Below are positions 34,453 through 46,900 of a stretch of DNA of 64,000 nucleotides, piece by piece. Numbering within the stretch: position 1 is the first letter of the stretch; the number at the start of each line of letters is the position of its first letter. A program made the position numbers and the translations under genes. Source of the stretch: Adiantum capillus-veneris (taxonomy: Eukaryota; Streptophyta; Polypodiopsida; Polypodiales; Pteridaceae); contig CM043965.1 of the NCBI GenBank assembly GCA_014529385.2, positions 67,205,690 through 67,269,689 on the forward strand. The letters run 5' to 3'. Under the pieces are notes generated by a model. That model ran no database searches. It had not been told where the DNA came from and saw only the letters and a list, made by a program, of their open reading frames with translations.

Positions 34453-34800
34453 TGTTACGACACTGGGCACCCTCCTGTTGTATGTGCTTAACTATATTTG
34501 GGATAGCTGGAGCGTAATGGTTAATTATTGTGTTGTCTTTCTATTCTTTTACTAATGGTGAGTTGATGGGATAGCTGGAGCAAAATGGTTAATTATTGTG
34601 TTGTCTTTCTATTCTTTTACTAACGGTGAGTTGATGACTTATAGGTAAGAGTTCTGGGAGTTGAGGAGAAGGAGTTGGTAATAAATAAACTCCTCGACCA
34701 TTTTCTATTTGCACAATGTTTTAGATCGTTTATCAAGACGCCACTATGGCTGCTTTGCAAATAAGATAGTGAGAACTCACCCTAAGAGGGTCATGCAATG
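34453..34800 (+). repeat. LTR fragment of the second gypsy copy
   Basis: Matches 30787-31060. It contains an internal tandem duplication of about 70 bp (GGGATAGCTGGAGC... at 34499 and 34569) absent from the first copy. Confidence 0.7.
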
Positions 34801-35055
34801 AAATGAGTGATATGCTCCACTTATAACTAAAGTGGACTAGGTGTAAAAGAGGGGCCTCCAATTTTTGGCACCGACAAGTAATAACAAATATTAAATACAA
34901 AACTCCACAAGAGGTGCCATGGAGTTTGGGGCTACAATCTTTAGGCCATTGATTTGCAACATTCTCTCTCTGTCCTTCTTATGCCATGGTATGCTATGTT
35001 CTGTAATTGCTAATCAAGTCTACATCTCCTCTCTTACACTCTTTCATTTTCAAGC

Positions 35056-35115
<60 letters not shown>

Positions 35116-35890
35116 GGGAATTGGAAGAGATGGTAAGAGGTTGACAGATAAGTGTGCAAGAAAATTGGAGTTGGAAGCAACCGTTCTCCCCATCTCCTCT
35201 CCAACAGGTGCCTAGCTTGCAGAACACCCATCCGCAGACGCTTCCAGTGCATCTCTTAATCGCCCAGTGTGTTGGTGGCATCTGATGTAGGTTCATCTCC
35301 AAGACCTCTCACTTGAGCCTTGTTCCTGATCGGTAGAAAACCAAAAAGCATTTTCCATAGAAAGACTTTCTTCTCATCGTCGTAGTCAGAGTGCCATATG
35401 TTCTCTAACACCTAGCTATATTTTATCCTCCTCCATGTTTTGGACCAAGTTTTGTTGAGTTGCCCAACCCACTGCTCAGAGAAATCCAACTTCTCATAAA
35501 CACTCTTTTTCCAGGGAGAAAGAAATGACTTGCCCCCGAGCCACTTCCACACCTTCCATTCAACTGTCGACGACGAGTACTGGTTTTCGAAAATCTTTTC
35601 CCCACCAAGTGCTTAGGAAAAATCATTTTCTCGAGCATGCAAATTTCTTTTCGCTGAGTTTCTCAAGGGAAAATTTTAGGCTCGTTCATTCGTTATTTCT
35701 ATGGTGTTCAACACATAGTGTGGTGGGAATGCTAGACCACCGACACACACTTGTCCACTAGTTCATTAATCCCTTTGAATTTGATGTCACCTCTTGCATG
35801 TGTCTAAATGTGTCAAATCCATTTGATAGATGTGATAGTAGGTTAGCTTTAAGATATAGTGAACCGTTGAGAAAGGCAAGGGAGCTTGTA
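34801..35890. other. No recognised gene; (GT)n at 35057-35112
   Basis: Apart from about 27 GT repeats, only short frames without recognisable domains are seen. Homology to other parts of the window was not found. Confidence 0.45.
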
Positions 35891-35891
35891 G

Positions 35892-35898
35892 TATATAA
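35892..35898 (+). promoter_or_regulatory. Possible TATA box
   Basis: TATATAA about 195 bp upstream of the ATG at 36092, which starts the spliced zinc-ribbon gene. The position is plausible for its promoter. Weak evidence by itself. Confidence 0.4.
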
Positions 35899-36091
35899 GT
35901 GGGCTTGCTGCTTCAAAAATCAGTTCAAAAACATTCCTCTCCCTTAGTTATCCTAAGATGCTTGTGACTGTGTGAAGTATTATTTGTATGAACTTATTCA
36001 TCCTTTAGCTAAAGCAAGTGCTTTACCCTTTTCTTCTTTTGAACACAGCAAGTAATAATTGTGTGAACATTATTTACCATCCTCTCTTAAT

Positions 36092-38039
36092 ATGGCTGCC
36101 TCTTCTTCCTCGCGAAATCCACTCGATGGACATTACGATGGCTACGATGACAACGTTGAACCCATGTGCGATGAATCTAGTGATGTTCGCTCGATGGAGT
36201 TTGAAAATGGTGACTCAATAGCTTGCTAACTTATAGAAAATGGTTGATATGTGCTTGGGAATAATGTGACTTTCCTTTTTGTTTTTACAGAGTTACACAA
36301 GATAGTGCATCGTGATACAGTTGCATCTTTTTTGGGATCCGATAATGCCCTCGTTCTTGATCATGTGTCTCCACTCCGCACAAGGAGTGCTTCAAGCCTA
36401 CCTAAGGTTGATGTTTCTTCTTCTCTTGGCGTTGGGCCCAAATCCCTCAAGCGTGTGGAACAAAGTGGGGCAATAGCACGTACACTTTCCAAGACATGTG
36501 AGGCGACAACGGAACTAAGTAAGACTTGCTTGCACCACAAAGATATTGTATTGTTGTATCCAACCCTTACGAGTTTTGTTTTTTCTTGTGGCAGCAAAAT
36601 CTTTATTGGGGGGACCACCACTTGTAATTGCAAAAAAAGAGAGCGTTTCGGAGGGTGCCAAGCTAGAAGCACATATTGGTACTGAGTGTTCCCATGAGAA
36701 TGTAATTCCCGCTGGTTCATCTTCTCTTGTGCCTTATATTCCCACTAAGATCCCTCTATTGCGCATTGTTGACATCACTGAAACTTGCCCTCGTTTCGCA
36801 TTTGAGGAGTGCATACTTAATCGATATGGAACCTACAAACAAAGCCCAGAGGTCGCTAAGTATATGCGTTACCTTAAGGTAGACCTAGTTGATCCACTCA
36901 ACACTGACACCACCACTTGTGATGTTAGCGATCAATTTATTGAGCAATTCATTGACACCCTTACTATAGGAGACTTTGTCCACATTGAGAATGTAACTGT
37001 TAAAAAAAAACTAAGTTAGATGGTTGCACATCTCCTCATGTACTATTTTTCAATGCTTCCACGGTTGTAGAAAAAACAAAGCCTTTGAAGTCAGCCTTAG
37101 TTTCTACCCAGAGAGCAAAGTGCGTCAATTTCTGGATGAGGCACAGTCCTTACATGCACAAGGCACCCGTACACACTTTGGAACTGTAGCTTTTGTTGTT
37201 ATACAGGTCCATGCTAGCACTTCAAAAGCTAGTCTTTCCCAAGGTGATCTTATTGTTGCAGATGGGCCAACGCCTGAGGACCGTGCCACTGTAAGGCTTG
37301 CTTATCTTCGCCCTTCTATAGGTTTGCAGCTTTCTAATGTTTTCCCTCTCTTGTCATCGCAGCTTAGCTTCGTGAATGCACGTAAAGACGATTACCACGC
37401 TATTTTTCGTGCTTTGGAGACCGATGTGCATCCTATGTTTGTTGCACGAAACATAGGTTCCTTCACAGGTCGAAGCAATGCACTCTCTGTCTTGGATATT
37501 ACTATCCTAGCACACGTCAAAAGCCCTCGTCTCAAGCATCGTTTAGAGGAAGCATATAAGGCTCATATTCTTGATGTTGGCCACAATCAAGAAGTAAGTA
37601 TTGATCTTGCTTTTCCTTTTTCACTGCAATAACTCAACAAAGCTCTAACTTATCATGCGTCTATACATAGGTAACTGGTACACTGCACTTTGTGAATGTG
37701 AACTCAATTTTGGTGGAACGTTTTTGCGCTCAATGCAAATCTACTAAGATTCACCACCAACAAGAGGTGGACTTTTGCTCTATTTGCTCAAAATCTACAA
37801 CTATTGTTTTGGTGCCCAAGCTTGAAGGAAAGATTTTGGCCAACAAAGCTTCCCCAATTGATGTTTCCTTAGCGGGTGACATAGTCGACAAAGTATTGCA
37901 CCTTGACAAAAACTTTGTTGACTTATATGCTTCTGATGTGCTAGATGCACGTGAGCTACTAGCCTCCCTTGTTCTCACTGGGAAATTCACTGTCAATAAA
38001 TTAGGCCTCATCACAGCTTTTGTCGAAGAGACAAAGTAG
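36092..38039 (+). pseudogene. Four-exon zinc-ribbon protein gene, possibly RPA-like, frameshifted
   Basis: Exons proposed: 36092-36209, 36291-36518, 36595-37593 and 37671-38039, each bounded by GT...AG and joining in phase. The first intron's donor (GTGACT) is weak; the acceptors TTTTTACAG and CTTGTGGCAG are good. Exon 3 carries two frame breaks relative to a continuous protein. One is an A-run at 37002-37010. The other is a 1-bp loss near 37085, judged against the partial copy at 38281. Exon 4 has a C-x2-C...C-x2-C zinc ribbon (FCAQC ... FCSIC) after a beta-rich VTGTLHFVNVNS segment. That arrangement recalls the OB-fold C-terminal domain of replication protein A, which plant Helitrons can encode. 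The family call is tentative. It lies upstream of, and in line with, the Helentron. Confidence 0.5.
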
Positions 38040-38231
38040 TGCTCCTCTACAACATTGAAACTCCATCGCCTCCACGCCGAAGAACACTCTTTGTATTATA
38101 TCGCTTTCATCCATGCTTATCTTGTAAATTCCCATCTCAATATTTCAAGGAAAAATTTTAAAAAATTACGTTGCTTTTTTAAATTTTTACACTATTTTTG
38201 TCTATTTTGGGGCGACATTTCTCCTTTTTCC

Positions 38232-38279
38232 ATGCCCTCAACCGCCACTTTTTAAATTGAAAACGGCACGATATTAAGA
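38232..38279 (+). repeat. ~48-bp inverted repeat, arm 1
   Basis: The reverse complement occurs at 57779-57826 with a few mismatches (core CTTAATATCGTGCCGTTTT on that strand). It sits exactly between the full gene and its first partial copy. Confidence 0.65.
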
Positions 38280-38280
38280 C

Positions 38281-39166
38281 AAACTAAGTTAGACGATTGC
38301 ACATCTCCTTATGTACTATTTTTCAATGCTTGCACGGTTGTAGCAAAAACAAATCCTTTTCAAGTCAACTTTAGTTTCTACGCAAAGAGAAAAGTGTGTC
38401 AATTTTTGGATGAGGCATAGTTCTTGCATGAACAAGGCACCCGTACACACTTTGCAACTGTAGCTTTTGTTGTTATATAGGGCATGGTAGCACTTCAAAA
38501 GCTAGTCTTTCCCGAGGTGATCTTGTTGTTGTGAATCCGCCAACATCTGAGCATCGTACCACTGTAAAGCTTACTTACCTTGGCCTTTCTATAGACTTGC
38601 AGCTTTCTAATATTTTCTCTCTCTTGCCATCACAGCTTAGCTTCGTGAATGCATGTAAAGACGATCACCATGCTATTTTTCGTGCTCTATAGACCAATGT
38701 GCATGCTATCTTTGTTGCACAAAACATAGGTTCTTTCACAAGTCGAAGCAATACACTCTCAGTCTTAGATATTACTATCCTAGCACACATCAAAAGTTCT
38801 CGTCTCAAGCACCGTTTGGAGGAAGGATATAAGGCCCATATTCTTGATGTTGCTCACAATCAAGAAGTAAGTATTGATCTTGCTTTTCCTTTTACACAGC
38901 AATAACTCAAGAAAGCTCTAACTCATCAGGTGCTTATACATAGGTAACTGGCACACTGCACTTTGTGAATGTGAACTCAATTTTTGTGGAACGTTCTTGT
39001 GATCAATGCAAATCTACTAAGATTCGGCACCAACAAGAGGTGGACTTTTGCTCTATTTGCTCAAAATCTACAACTATTGTTTTGGTGCCCCAGCTTGAAG
39101 GGAAGATTTTGGCCAACAAAGCTTCCCCAATTGATGTTTCCTTAGCGGGTAACATAGTCGGCAATA
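38281..39166 (+). pseudogene. Partial tandem copy B of the zinc-ribbon gene
   Basis: Homologous to 37007-37890: end of exon 3, the intron with its GT and AG kept, and most of exon 4 including the zinc ribbon (CDQC ... CSIC). Several in-frame stops occur in the exon 3 part (near 38417 and 38478). It ends inside exon 4, where copy C starts. Confidence 0.8.
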
Positions 39167-39890
39167 CTTACCTTCGTGAATGCACGTAAAGATGATTGAC
39201 ATGCTATTTTTCGTGCTCTAGAGACCGATGTGTATCCTACGTTTGTTGCACGAAACATAAGTTCCTTCACAAGTCGAAGCAATACACTCTCAGCCTTGGA
39301 TATTGCTATCCTAGCACACATCAAAAGTCCTCATCTCAAGCACCGTTTGGAGGAAGCATATAAGGCCCATATTCTTGATGTTGCTCACAATCAAGAACTA
39401 AGTATTGATCTTGCTTTTCCTTTTTCACCACAATAACTCAAGAAAGCTCTAACTCATCAGGTGCCTATACATAGACAACTAACACACTACACTTTGTGAA
39501 TGTGAACTCAATTTTGGTGGAATGTTCTTGCGGTCAATGCAAATATACTAAGATTCACCACCAACAAGAGGTGGACTTTTGCTCTATTTGCTCAAAATCT
39601 ACAACTATTGTTTTGGTGCCCAAGCTTGAAGGAAAGATTTTGGCCAACAAAGCTTCCCCAACTGATATTTTCTTAGTGGATGACATAGTCGACAAAGTAT
39701 TGCACCTTGACAAACTTTATTGGCTTATATGCTTATGATGTGCTAGATGCACGTGGGCTACTAGCTTCCTTGTTCGTATTGGCAAATTCACTGTCAACAA
39801 ATTACGCCTCATCACATCTTTTGTCGAAGAGACAAAGTAGTGCTCCTCTATAACATTGAAGCTCCATCACCTCCACACCAAAGAACACTC
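39167..39890 (+). pseudogene. Partial tandem copy C of the zinc-ribbon gene
   Basis: Starts at the position equivalent to 37362 and runs past the stop codon into the shared 3' flank. The intron donor is mutated (CTAAGT instead of GTAAGT) and exon 4 is frameshifted near 39710. The shared flank ends in a (CT)n tract leading directly into the Helentron Rep region. Confidence 0.8.
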
Positions 39891-39952
39891 TTTATATTAT
39901 ATTGCTTTCATCCATTGCTCATCTTGTAGATTTCCATCTCTGCCTCTTTCTG

Positions 39953-40004
<52 letters not shown>
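39953..40004. repeat. (CT)n microsatellite before the Rep region
   Basis: About 25 CT repeats starting 65 bp before the presumptive Rep start codon. A similar (CT)n lies just after the endonuclease end (50862-50903). Confidence 0.95.
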
Positions 40005-40007
<3 letters not shown>

Positions 40008-40069
40008 GTGCGTGTGTTTCATTTACTTATCTTCCTTCCACCCCATACCATAAGGGGAGGAAAAACTGC

Positions 40070-43000
40070 ATGTACATGGCTTCCTCAACCAACCATAAAG
40101 CATCTTTTGAACAACTCATTCAAAATAATATTGATAGTGCTTTCCTTGCTAATCACCCATGGAATAATAATGTTTTCCTCATGCTCAATAAAATAATAAA
40201 GTCACGCTCGTCATTGCAAAAAATCATCAACATCATGATAGAGGCAGTCAGAGTATCATTGGATGAAACACCAATGATCACGCCTTCTCTAGCGCATCTG
40301 GCTTCTAGTAGACATGATTCCTCCATTTTGACCCAAGTATTAAATAGCCACACATCATCTATTAGTATTGCTCTTGATATTATCCATGTGTTCTCTTTTA
40401 GATTCAGTATTGCATGTGATGTTTATATTTACGGTGTACCAATAACTTCAGTCAAAAACACAACATTCAATAGTGGAACTAATCCAGCGACATTTCAAAA
40501 AATCATCATTGTTGATAGAAGTGGCAACCTATTTTTTTACTTGGGGGGCAACCAATCCTCACACAAACGCAAGCCTCGTACCTGGGACAAAAACGAGACA
40601 GAGTCGTTGACAGCTTTGACTCTCCATCAACCAAATGAACTCCCTATCTCCATCGCGAGACAATTTGCTTGCTTAGGTGATGGAACCATCCGAGAAATAG
40701 GTGCAATCACATCAGAAATTAAAAAACTTAAAAAAAAATTACACCCCACAACTCCGTCCAACATAAACATTCAACAAGCCTCACCATCAGAAAAAGCTAT
40801 ACAACAATACACAAAAACAGCAAACGATGTTCCTATATATCGATGTTATAAATGTGGACGTTTAATGTTTTTTTTAACAGATCAACAATGAAGCCAAATG
40901 GTTGCAATTGGTATAGTATAGATTGTGCGCAAGGAAATAGGCTCAAGTTGGTTGCCACCCAGTTAGCTCGAAAAGGGCGTAAGTCGACACTTGGGAGGTC
41001 TAGAAACAATGAGATACACGAAAACTATGTTTGTACTTCATGCGTTCGTAGAAGGCAAGAACATGGTGCACTACTCACCCAATTGAATTCCATAGGATTT
41101 AACCTCCCCTTGGCTACAGTAGAGAAGCTAAATCATTTAGAAACCCACCTTGTAAGTCCTAGACTACCTTTCACAAAAATTAGGGAGCTTACATACGATG
41201 GTCAATTTGGCTTGCGAGGTAGCGTTGTTAATATTTTGGCATCCTTGGGGAAAACACAACAAATATTGCCAAGGTTTATTCATGATGAAGCCTCGATAAT
41301 AGTGGGCATTAAGCGTCGTCTACAATACAATCATTGCTACCTTTCCGGCGTTGTTCGACCATTGCTTACAATGAAAGCCACTGCTCAACTATTGCAAACG
41401 TCTTTATACAAGAACGAAAATATTACTCCGAACAGCGAGTGGGTAAGCCATTTCTATAGTCTCCATTGTCCTTTGCCCGATGATTTTGCCGACAACAATC
41501 AACCATCAGAAGAAGATGATCTAGCTACGGATGTCATGCTCCATGGAATTGAATCATCACAACAAGTAGTAGATCACAACGACAAAATCTTCTTTGTACT
41601 CCTGCCGAGGGAAATAATCATTTGAGTATTTTCAAAGATGAATATTGTGAAGAACTTAGTTTCCCTACTATTTTCTATGGTGAGCCCCGTAAATACCATA
41701 CACTTGCTAAGCATAAATACCAACACGTGGCCCAATGGGAGCTTATGCATACTAATAGAAGGTTCTCACTAAATTTAGAGAATCTTTTTTTCAAAACAGT
41801 CAAAGTCATGACTCAAAAAATCTTGGGATCCATTTGGATACGTATGCGAAAAGGCAAGCTAAACCAGAATACACTAGTGGCCGCACAGGTTGTTGGAGAT
41901 ACTAACATTGAGAAGGTCTTGTCTTCCCAACTTGGATATCGTGACTTCGAGGCATTGCGAACATCACCTGACTACAAAGAGAAACTTTAAAAAAACGCCT
42001 TTGCTATGATTAGACAACTTGGACCACCAACATTCTTCATCACATTTTCTACGGGTGAGAAACGTTGGAAGCCCCTGATTACAGCACTTACTAAGCTCAA
42101 CCCCATCACGCGTGCAAGCACACAGACAGAAGCATCATACATACGAGATTTGGTCCGAGCCGACCTTGTAACAACAGCCCGCTTTTACTTGAACCGATTT
42201 AACGGGATGAAGAAATTGCTAACCAAGGATATAACCATATTGGGAAAACTCAAAGATTACTTTTTTGTAACTGAGTTTCAGAGCTGAGGTAGCCAGCATG
42301 ATCATGGGCTCCTATGGATAGAAAATGCTCCCATCTATGGGAAAGATCCCAACGAAGATGTTGTGGATTTCATTGATAAGTACATAACAACTGACTCCAT
42401 GCTCCTTCCTGTAGATTTACAAGAAATTCAAACACACAAACATAGGAAGACTTGCTTCAGAAAACGCAATGGATGCCGCTTTGACTTTCCTCGCTACCCA
42501 ATGCCTTTTACTATGATTTTAGAACCCTGCCATTCTACAGATAACAATATGCAATACAAAAGAAAGAAACACAAACAAATCAAAGATAATCTGCTACTAC
42601 TAGATTATAAAGCGAATATTACATTCGAACAGTGGCTCCTATCTATGGACCTTCGATTTGACGATTACATCGAAGCTATATCATCCAGAATCTCATGCCC
42701 AACACTTCTATTGAAAAGAAATATCAAAGATATCTACACAAATAACTTCAATCCAACCATTTCAAAGCTATGGGATGCGAATTCAGATATACAATACATT
42801 TTAAATGCACACCGAGCAGCTACCTATTGCACCTCATATATAACAAAATTTGATAACACACTTATCAAAGAAATCAAAGAACAATTTGACTCTTGCATTG
42901 AAAACAATGCAACTACATACGATAGACTTCGAAAAATAGGGAACACGATACTAAACACACAGCAAATAAGCTCACAACAAGCAGTATATATTGCACTTTC

Positions 43001-43579
43001 CCTACCTCTCTACAGCGCAACCCGAGAATTTATGTTCATAAACACAAACCCTCCCGACGAGAGAACAATGCTTCTCAAACGAAAACACCTCCTGCAAAAC
43101 ATAGACCCGACCAGCACAAAAATCTTTTACGAGACAAGCATAGACAAATACTGTACACGTCTTGCCTAGCTCAATGCCATATCATTGGCAGAATTTGCCT
43201 CCACATACAATACAACAAGCAACACATACAAAAAACGTACCAAACCAAAGATTATACGATATGTCAAATATAATGCCACAAAAAATCCAAATAATTATTA
43301 TAGAGAACAATTTCTTTTATTTCTACCATGGATAAATAATGAAACTCAACATCTAACAGATGGACTCACATGGAAAGATGTATACAATCAAAATAAACCT
43401 ACCATCGATACAAATGAATCCAAATATAACAAAACCACAATACTAAAGGAGAACCTTAACACCAACTCACTAGCCACCAATTCACCGTCGACATCTACAA
43501 CACTATCTAATATTTCCTCCCATATTCGTGTTGACATCATAGAAGACCTAAATATCCAACACCACCAGCTACATACACA
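40070..43579 (+). pseudogene. Helentron (Helitron2) Rep region, broken
   Basis: Starts at ATG 40070. The N-terminal part (to about 40860) is not assigned. After a T8 frameshift near 40870 comes the pre-Rep region with CTSC and SPRLPFTKIRELTYDGQFGLRG. A second shift near 41610 leads into SIFKDEYCEELSFPTIFYGEPR. The Rep core then reads AMIRQLGPPTFFITFS; the HUH motif GSQHDHGLLW (HDH) near 42287-42325; NGCRFDFPRYPM; and the two-Tyr motif TYCTSYITK near 42820. Three in-frame stops interrupt it: TAA 41988, TGA 42285 (just before the HUH motif) and TAG 43167. Rep nicks and joins DNA ends in rolling-circle transposition. It is followed by the helicase after the copia insertion. Confidence 0.85.
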
Positions 43580-43901
43580 TGTAAAGAATGAGGATGCAAG
43601 AGAGCTACACAAGACAAGCACAAAGCACACAGAGATGGAAAGCTTCTTCTTCTTCTTCACAGAAAAGAGAGTACAAAATGACTAAGTGCTAAAGCTGAAA
43701 AGTAGCACATATGTACATGCGGTCACTAAGTGTGAACTCGCTAGAAGCGTACTAGGCTGGCACTATAAGTGTAGTCCAGCTGTAGAATCACTGGAAGAGA
43801 TCCTCCGTGTCGGTCACCTAATGCGCCAGTGAGTAAATGCCGTAAGCGGCCAAGACCCGTAGTGGATGCCAGCTCAAGGTGTAGAGCTCGACATCTCAAC
43901 A
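43580..43901 (-). repeat. 3' LTR of the second copia (322 bp)
   Basis: TGTAAAGAATG...TCTCAACA on the plus strand. Its first 92 bp match 48495-48586. Confidence 0.88.
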
Positions 43902-46900
43902 CTCCCCCTCGAACTCTGCATGTCGCAGAGTCCAAGCATAGTCCGGAAACGTCGAAGCTTCTCAGCTCCGAGGGCCTTGGTAAAGATATCCGCTATCTGC
44001 TCCTCTGTGCTGACGTAAACCAAGTCGATGTCGCCCGCCAACACTCGCTCTCGAACGTAGTGGTAATGGACCTCTATGTGTTTGGTCCTGGCATGGAACA
44101 CTGTGTTCCTAGCCAACTGCATGCTGCTGAGGTTGTCACAATGGATGAAAATCTGCTGGTCCAACTGCACTCCCAAGTCCTCAAGTAATGTGCGTAGCCA
44201 AGCTACCTCGCACGCCGCAACTGCTGCACCTCTGTACTCGGCCTCTGTGCTCGATAAAGCAACCGTAGGCTGCTTTTTGCTGCTCCAAGTAACAGCAGCA
44301 CTCCCAAAAGAGAACATGAATCCACTCATAGATCTCCTATCAACAATGCTACCTGCCCAATCTGCATCTGTATACCCATACAATGCTAATGGTGCATCTG
44401 CTGCATAGAACAATGCGTAGTCAAGAGTACCTTGCACATACCTAAGTGTGCGTCGTACTCCATCCAAATGTGGCTTCCTCGGAAGCTGCATGAACTGACT
44501 CTCCAAGCCTACTGTGTAGCTCAAGTCTGGCCTCGTGATAGTCAAGTAGATTAGACTACCCACAATCTTCCTGTACATGTTGACATCCTCAACAACATCA
44601 CCCTTCTCTGCACTCAGCTTTGCATTCACATCCAAGGGAATAGAAATTGGCTTACAATCAGCCATACCATACTTTGACAGCATGTCCAAAGCATACTGTC
44701 TCTGTGATAGCCATACACCCTCTAGAGTCCTGATCACCTCAATGCCAAGAAAGTAGCGCAACTCGCCTAAATCTTTCATTTCAAACTCCTGTTTCAGAAG
44801 ACCCTTCACATGGTCAATCTCCATAGCATTGTCACCAACAATAATAAGGTCATCTACATATATGGTAATGACCACAATCCCCACATCACTCTCACGTACA
44901 TAGAGTGAATGATCAGCATGAGCTCTCCTAAAACCAATACTGACAAGATACTTGGCAATCTTGTCATACCATGCTCTAGAGCCCTGCTTCAAACCATACA
45001 AAGCTTTGAGAAGTCTGCATACATAATCTGGGTAACCTGGATCGACATAACCAGGTGGCTGATCCATATACACTTCCTCTTGCAACTCACCATTCAAGAA
45101 GGCATTCTTTACATCCATTTGATGCATAATCCATCCTCTAGATGCAGCCACTGCTATGACAGCTCTCACAGTCGTCATCTTTGCCACTGGAGCAAAGGTC
45201 TCCTCATAGTCTATGCCATACGTCTGTGCATAACCCTTTGCGACCAGCCTTGCCTTGTGACGCTCAATGTTACCATCAGCCTTATGCTTGGTTTTATACA
45301 CCCATTTACAACCAATAGCTTTCTTGCCACTTGGCAATGGCACCATGTGTCGTTTGCTTCCAATGCAGCCATCTCTTCATTCATTGCATCATCCCAATGC
45401 ACATTTCCAACTGCATCCTCAAAACATGTGGGCTCCACATCCTGTATCACCTTAGCCATGTAGGCTTGGTGATGCGCTAGATACCCATCATAAGTCAATT
45501 TCTGAACTGGATTTCTGACTCTATTAGATCTGCGCGGTCCTGGGTCACTCCTTTGCCCTCTAGCATCTTCTTGTACTTTCCTTACACCAGGTGTCCTGAC
45601 AGCCGGAATTCCAAATTCCTCATCAAGACTTTGTTCAGAACCATCTGAATCCATGTCTACATGTGAAAAACCTGATGATGCATCACCCATAAAGGGAGGT
45701 TCATCAACCTTTTCCTTTCCTTTTCGTGATACATTCCCTGTACCTGTTGGTGGAGTAACATGCGTACGTAGTCTACCATTCCATGGTTTCTCAACAGAGC
45801 CACGAGAAGAGGACTCTTGTGGTCCACTCAAAACTTGTGACTGTGGCCTCACATTTTGTACAACCACATCATCTTTTACATCAGCCCCAATAGTGCCATG
45901 TGCATTACTGTACCAGCTGCTCATCTCATCAAAGACTACATCTCTGCTCACTCGTAATTCTCGTGTAGTAGGATTGTAGCACCTGTACCCCTTTTGTTCA
46001 AGGGAATATCCCACAAGAATACATTTCTCTGCTTTAGGATCCAATTTCCTACGCAACTCATCTGGTACATGCACGTAAGCTATGCAGCCAAACACTTTCA
46101 AGTGTGCCAAATCAGGCTTTGTACATGTAAACTTTTCCTTAGGTGTTACATCATGCACCGCAGCTGTAGGTGTCCTGTTCATAATGTACACAGCTGTATT
46201 TACGGCTTCAGCCCAGAAATGATGAGGCATGTTCTTCTCATTCATCAATGCACGTGCAACCTCTGCAATGTGCCTGTTTTTCCTTTCTGCGACCCCATTT
46301 TGTTGTGGAGTATATCTGCATGTAAACTGCCTGCGTATACCATGCATTCGCAGAAAATCTGAAAAATCATTGGAGAAGTACTCTCCCCCTCCATCTGACC
46401 TCAATGTCTTGATTTGCATATTGTCTCCTTCTCAATCATGACTTTGAAGTCTTGAAAGTGACCAAACACTTCACTTTTGTTACGCATGAAGTAGACCCAT
46501 ACTTTCCTTGTATGGTCATCAATGAAAGAGACATAATACCTGCAACCATGTATACTTGCAGTATCGGTTGGACCCCAAACATCTGTGTGCACCACCTCAA
46601 GTGGCTTTTTACATACATTGCGCTCATGTGGAAATGAGCCCTTTGACTGTTTTCCAAACTGGCATGCTGCACACACTTTATGCATACCATCCACCTTGAA
46701 TTTGGGCAAACCTTTTACAATCTGTTTTGATTGCATGCTTCGCAATCTCTGCTCATTGACATGGCCAATGCGTTTGTGCCAAATGTCAACATCAGCCACA
46801 ACACCTGTGCCTAGTGCAAATAATGCAGCTTTTACCTCAGGCATGTCTACATTCAGCGTAAACATTCTGCCCACACATTTGCCCTCTGTGATTAGCTTAC

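Noticed and set aside
34919-35302. Cys-Val and Thr-His repeat ORFs
   Set aside because: Artefact of (GT)n at 35057-35112.
40070-40860. OTU-type protease domain at the N-terminus of the Helentron protein
   Set aside because: Some Helentrons have OTU domains, and a segment near NHPWNNNVFLML could correspond, but the catalytic Cys is not visible, so I do not call it.
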